9,619 bases of DNA from an uncultured Gemmatimonadota bacterium (GTDB taxonomy: Bacteria; Gemmatimonadota; Gemmatimonadetes; Gemmatimonadales; GWC2-71-9), in NCBI GenBank assembly GCA_946887295.1, contig CAMPKP010000135.1, positions 1 through 9,619 of the forward strand, in the 5' to 3' direction. Under the pieces are notes generated by a model. That model made no database searches and had not been told where the DNA came from. It saw only the letters and a program-made list of their open reading frames with translations. The position numbers were made by a program, and so were the translations under genes. Of this stretch, positions 6,640 to 9,619 are shown in pieces (positions within the stretch are counted from its first letter, which is position 1; every line of letters starts with the position of its first letter).

Positions 6640-6642
6640 CGG

Positions 6643-7383
6643 ATGAGCGACGACCTGCTGCAGCGCGTGCGGGTTCACGGCGTGGTCCCCGCCCACATCG
6701 CCATCATCATGGACGGCAACGGCCGGTGGGCCGCGGGCCGGGCGCTGCCGCGGCCTCTGGGGCATCACGCCGGCATGGGCTCGGTTCGCGAGGTCGTGGA
6801 GGGGTGCATCGAGGCCGGGGTCGGGGTCCTCACGCTCTTCGCGTTCAGTCAGGAGAACTGGCAGCGGCCCGCGGGCGAGATCGAGGCGCTCATGAGCCTC
6901 CTCCAGGAGTACATCGCCCGGGAGATGAGCGAGCTGCGGGAGCAGGGGGTTGCCGTCCGCATCCTGGGCGACGTGGACCGGCTGACCGGCGGGGCGCGGC
7001 GCGCGGTGGACCGGATCGTCGCCGAGACGGGCGGCGGCACCAGGCTGGCGCTCAATCTCTGCATCTCCTATGGCTCGCGGGCCGAGATCGTCCGGGCGGC
7101 GCGGCTCCTCGCCGAGGACGCGGTGGCGGGCCGGCTCGATCCGGCCCGCATCGACGAGGAGGCGCTGGGCCGCCGGCTCTACACCGCCGAGTGGCCCGAT
7201 CCCGACCTGCTCATCCGCACCTCGGGCGAGATGCGGGTCTCGAATTTCCTGCTGTGGCAGCTGGCCTACGCCGAGCTCTACGTGACACCGGTGCTCTGGC
7301 CCGACTTCACCCGGCGCCATCTCTTCGAGGCGATACTGGAGTTCCAGCGGCGCGACCGCCGGTTCGGACGCGTCCCCGCCTGA
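6643..7383 (+). CDS. uppS: Isoprenyl transferase (undecaprenyl-diphosphate synthase type)
   Basis: Cis-prenyltransferase that adds isopentenyl-PP units to farnesyl-PP, giving the undecaprenyl carrier for peptidoglycan and other surface polymers; cytoplasmic, membrane-associated. It is 246 residues. Catalytic and binding residues are present: D24 in IIMDGNGRWA (equivalent to E. coli D26), FAFSQENW (66-73), R192 and R198 in RTSGEMRVSNFLLWQ (E. coli R194, R200), and the closing AYAELYVTPVLWPDF. Chain length of the product cannot be read safely from sequence, but operon context favours undecaprenyl. GGAAG at 6630-6634, inside the end of frr, serves as ribosome binding site eight bases before the ATG. 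The stop overlaps the cdsA ATG by one base. Confidence 0.96.
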   Translation: MSDDLLQRVRVHGVVPAHIAIIMDGNGRWAAGRALPRPLGHHAGMGSVREVVEGCIEAGVGVLTLFAFSQENWQRPAGEIEALMSLLQEYIAREMSELREQGVAVRILGDVDRLTGGARRAVDRIVAETGGGTRLALNLCISYGSRAEIVRAARLLAEDAVAGRLDPARIDEEALGRRLYTAEWPDPDLLIRTSGEMRVSNFLLWQLAYAELYVTPVLWPDFTRRHLFEAILEFQRRDRRFGRVPA

Positions 7384-8249
7384 TGGACTCCGAGCTGGTC
7401 CGCCGCGTCGGGTTCGCGGCGGTCGCGATCCCGCTCGCGCTGCTGGTGATCTGGTACGGCGGGCTCCCCCTCGCCGGCCTGCTCGCCGTGGCCGGCGCCC
7501 TGGGAACGGCCGAGCTCTTCGGCCTGGCCGAGCGGGGCGGAGTGCGGCCCGCCCGGGTGCTCGGCATGGCGACGGCCGCGGCGGTCCCGCTGGTCACCTA
7601 CCTGGCGCTGGCCCGGCCCTCGATGGGCGCGGCGGTGGCGCAGGGCGGGATCTACCTGGCCGGGCTCTGGCTGCTCCTGCTCCTCACCTGGGCGCTCGCC
7701 GCCCGCTCGGCCACGGACCGGCCGCTCGAGTCGGCCGCCGTGACGCTGCTGGGTGTGGCGTACACCGGGTGCCTGCCCGCATTCCTCCTCCTCATCCGCC
7801 ACGGGCAGCTGCCGCTCCGGAGCTGGGCCGGGGCCTGGCTGGTATTCTTCCCCCTGGTGGTCACGTGGGTCTGCGACACCGCCGCGATGTTCGGCGGACG
7901 GACCTTCGGTGGGCCCAAGCTCGCGCCCGCGGTGAGCCCCGGCAAGACCAGATCGGGCACGGTCGCCGGCGTGGTCGGCGCGCTCGCGGTGGCACCGGTC
8001 TTCGGCGCCTGGGTCTTCCCGCGGGTGGGCATCGAGCTGAGTCTCGGTCAGGCGGTGATGGTGGCCGCCGCGCTCTCGGTGGTCGGGCAGGTGGGCGACC
8101 TCGCCGAGTCGCTCTTCAAGCGGCAGGCGGGCGTGAAGGACTCGAGCCACCTGATTCCCGGCCATGGCGGCGTCCTCGACCGGCTCGACTCGCTTTATTT
8201 CGTCGTGCCGGCGAGCGCGGCCATGTACCGCTTCTTCGGGGTGATCTAG
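7383..8249 (+). CDS. cdsA: Phosphatidate cytidylyltransferase (CDP-diglyceride synthase)
   Basis: Integral membrane enzyme that makes CDP-diacylglycerol from phosphatidate and CTP, the branch point to all phospholipids. It is 288 residues with roughly eight hydrophobic segments, e.g. about 8-28, 28-46, 57-77, 86-106, 144-168 and 190-212. The family signature lies near the C-terminus at 243-269: SLFKRQAGVKDSSHLIPGHG followed by GVLDRLD, with the conserved K252-D253 and the two metal-linked Asp of the DRLD block. The preceding WVCDTAAMFGGRTFG and LAPAVSPGKT segments are also typical of the family. The start shares one base with the uppS stop (TGATG) and the TAG stop shares one base with the dxr GTG. 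Position between uppS and dxr is the usual bacterial order. Confidence 0.96.
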   Translation: MDSELVRRVGFAAVAIPLALLVIWYGGLPLAGLLAVAGALGTAELFGLAERGGVRPARVLGMATAAAVPLVTYLALARPSMGAAVAQGGIYLAGLWLLLLLTWALAARSATDRPLESAAVTLLGVAYTGCLPAFLLLIRHGQLPLRSWAGAWLVFFPLVVTWVCDTAAMFGGRTFGGPKLAPAVSPGKTRSGTVAGVVGALAVAPVFGAWVFPRVGIELSLGQAVMVAAALSVVGQVGDLAESLFKRQAGVKDSSHLIPGHGGVLDRLDSLYFVVPASAAMYRFFGVI

Positions 8250-9391
8250 TGAGCGACGGCGACGGGCGACGAGGCGTGGCGGTGCTGGGCTCGACCGGAT
8301 CGGTCGGGCGGAGCACGCTCGACGTGCTGCGCCGCCAACGCGACCACTTCGCCCTCGTGGCGCTCACCTGCGGGCGCAACCGCGAGGAGTTCGAGCGGCA
8401 GGTGGCCGAATGGCATCCCGCGTTTGCCGGGCTCGCCCTGCCGGGTGCGGACGACCGCTGGCCCTGCGGGCCCGAGGTGCTGGTGGAGGCGGCCACCCGC
8501 CCCGACGTGGACATCGTGGTGAACGCCGTGGTGGGGGCCGCTGGCCTCGACGCCACGCTCGCGGCGCTCCACGCCGGCAAGCGGGTGGCCCTGGCGAACA
8601 AGGAGAGCCTGGTGATGGCGGGCGATCTCGTGGTGCAGGCCGCCTGCGCGGGCGGCGGCGAGATCGTCCCGGTGGACTCGGAGCACAGCGCGGTCCTGCA
8701 GTGCGTCGCCGGACGGGAGGCCGGGCTCGGCCGTCTGATCCTCACCTGCTCCGGCGGTCCGTTCAGGGAATGGCCCGAGGAACGGGTCCGCCACGCGCGG
8801 GTGGAGGAAGCCCTGCGCCATCCGACCTGGCGCATGGGCCAGAAGATCACCGTGGACAGCGCCACCCTGGCGAACAAGGCGCTGGAGGTGATCGAGGCCC
8901 ACCATCTGTTCGGCCTCTCGTACGACGCGCTGGAGGTGGTGGTCCATCCGCAGAGCATCATCCACGCCTTCGTGGAGTTCTTCGACGGCAGCGTGATCGC
9001 CCAGCTGGGCTTTCCATCCATGGAGCTGCCGATCCTGTACGCGCTGACCCACCCGGGACGCCTGCCCGATACCGGCGTCCGCCGGCTCGATCCGGTCGCC
9101 GCCGGACCGCTCACGTTCGAGCCGGTCCGGCGGGACGTCTTCCGGGCCCTCGACGCAGGGATGGCCGCGGGCCGGACCGCCGGTACGGCGCCGGCCGTGT
9201 TCAACGCGGCCAACGAAGTGGCCGTCGCGGCCTTCCTGGACGGCGCCGCGCCGTTCGGGCGGATCAGCGAGATCATCGAGCGGGTGCTCGAGGCGCACAC
9301 GCCCGGGGCGGCCACGTCGGTGGACGCGATTCGGGACGCCGACCGGTGGGCCCGTGCCCGTGCCCGCGAGCTCGTGAGGAGACCGTGCTGA
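8249..9391 (+). CDS. dxr: 1-deoxy-D-xylulose 5-phosphate reductoisomerase
   Basis: NADPH-dependent conversion of DXP to MEP, the first committed step of the MEP isoprenoid pathway and the fosmidomycin target. It is 380 residues. NADPH loop GSTGSVG (14-20), NKES (117-120), metal site D143-S144-E145 in PVDSEHSA, substrate-binding S168 in SGGPFR, H191 and W194 in the flexible loop (HPTWRMG), and N209, K210, E213 in DSATLANKALE all match E. coli residues; most are offset by 18 because a loop before S168 is shorter. C167 replaces the more usual Gly or Ala before that serine. GTG 8249 was chosen because GGGGTGATC (8238-8246) precedes it and it overlaps the cdsA TAG by one base; GTG 8276 is a later alternative. 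It should feed UppS, two genes upstream, through IPP. Confidence 0.97.
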   Translation: MSDGDGRRGVAVLGSTGSVGRSTLDVLRRQRDHFALVALTCGRNREEFERQVAEWHPAFAGLALPGADDRWPCGPEVLVEAATRPDVDIVVNAVVGAAGLDATLAALHAGKRVALANKESLVMAGDLVVQAACAGGGEIVPVDSEHSAVLQCVAGREAGLGRLILTCSGGPFREWPEERVRHARVEEALRHPTWRMGQKITVDSATLANKALEVIEAHHLFGLSYDALEVVVHPQSIIHAFVEFFDGSVIAQLGFPSMELPILYALTHPGRLPDTGVRRLDPVAAGPLTFEPVRRDVFRALDAGMAAGRTAGTAPAVFNAANEVAVAAFLDGAAPFGRISEIIERVLEAHTPGAATSVDAIRDADRWARARARELVRRPC

Positions 9392-9619
9392 CGACAATTC
9401 TTGCCCTGATCGTGGTTCTCGGTGTGCTGATCTTCATCCACGAGGCCGGCCATTTCCTGGCGGCCAAGTGGGCCGGGGTCTACGTGCACCGCTTCTCGCT
9501 CGGGCTCGGACCCCCGATCCCGTGGCTCACCTTCCGGCGCGGCGAGACCGAGTACTCGATCTCATGGCTCCCCCTCGGCGGCTACGTGAAGATGGCGAGC
9601 CGCGAGGAGGACGTGACCA
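9385..9619 (+). CDS. rseP: RseP-like site-2 zinc metalloprotease (3' truncated)
   Basis: Intramembrane protease of the M50 family; homologues cut anti-sigma factors and leftover signal peptides inside the inner membrane. Only the first 78 residues are in the window. Seen: a first transmembrane segment (about 3-18) running straight into the zinc motif HEAGH (H19, E20, H23), then FLAAKWAGVYVHRFSLGLGP, and LPLGGYVKM, the usual second landmark before the PDZ region. The proposed GTG start lies inside the end of dxr (seven-base overlap), with GAGGAG at 9376-9381 only three bases before it. This spacing is tight, so a CTG at 9388 is a possible alternative start. It is the last gene of the tsf-rseP run seen here. 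Confidence 0.93.
   Translation, partial: MLTTILALIVVLGVLIFIHEAGHFLAAKWAGVYVHRFSLGLGPPIPWLTFRRGETEYSISWLPLGGYVKMASREEDVT

Noticed and set aside
5950..7320. 456-codon minus-strand frame opposite frr and uppS
   Set aside because: Shadow of GC-rich coding DNA; frr and uppS on the plus strand carry complete family motifs.
7769..8248. Upstream in-frame extension of dxr into cdsA
   Set aside because: The frame happens to stay open through cdsA, but its translation is Arg/Gly-rich noise and the real Dxr N-terminus with GSTGSVG follows GTG 8249.
8116..9489. 457-codon minus-strand frame opposite dxr
   Set aside because: Same shadow effect; Ser/Arg/Pro-rich translation without a domain, while dxr has every catalytic residue.
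1..9619. Search for a novel defence, mobile or biosynthetic system
   Set aside because: Every stretch over about 130 bases is a recognisable housekeeping gene with uniform composition; no repeats, transposase, integrase, toxin, nuclease or array was seen.

Overview
The window is an uninterrupted run of housekeeping genes, all on the + strand, from a very GC-rich bacterium (almost every third codon position is G or C). Gene order, the short EF-Ts, the protein sequences and a TTGACC/TATCTT promoter would suit a Gemmatimonadota-like soil or sediment bacterium. That placement is an inference from memory and is held loosely. I see no mobile element, CRISPR array, tRNA/rRNA, attachment site or sign of horizontal transfer.

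Region 1 (1-2714) is a three-gene cluster joined by two 4-base GTGA stop/start overlaps. It holds the C-terminal two thirds of a biotin carboxylase (AccC / acyl-CoA carboxylase alpha type), a TRAM-domain, Fe-S-type RNA uracil-C5 methyltransferase of the TrmA/RlmD family, and a 175-residue biotin carrier protein whose N-terminal part resembles the linker of PCC/MCC-type alpha subunits. The carboxylase looks like an alpha subunit split in two with an RNA-modification gene between the halves.

Region 2 (2711-4667) starts with a good sigma70-like promoter whose -35 box overlaps the stop codon of the biotin carrier gene. It continues with rplM-rpsI (ATGA overlap), a 131-base spacer with two hairpins, and rpsB, whose product S2 carries an unusual acidic-then-basic C-terminal tail.

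Region 3 (4668-9619) begins with a 102-base spacer containing a strong terminator-like hairpin. It then runs tsf-pyrH-frr-uppS-cdsA-dxr-rseP, with every junction from tsf onward overlapping or separated by only 3 bases. The order is the widely conserved one linking translation (EF-Ts, ribosome recycling factor), UMP supply (PyrH), undecaprenyl-PP synthesis (UppS), CDP-diacylglycerol synthesis (CdsA), the MEP isoprenoid pathway (Dxr) and site-2 proteolysis (RseP, cut by the window end).

I found no previously undescribed system. Points worth a second look are the methyltransferase between the carboxylase halves, Asn replacing Asp in that enzyme's DPPRxG motif, the S2 tail, the rpsB-tsf hairpin, and a G8 tract just before the biotinylation motif.
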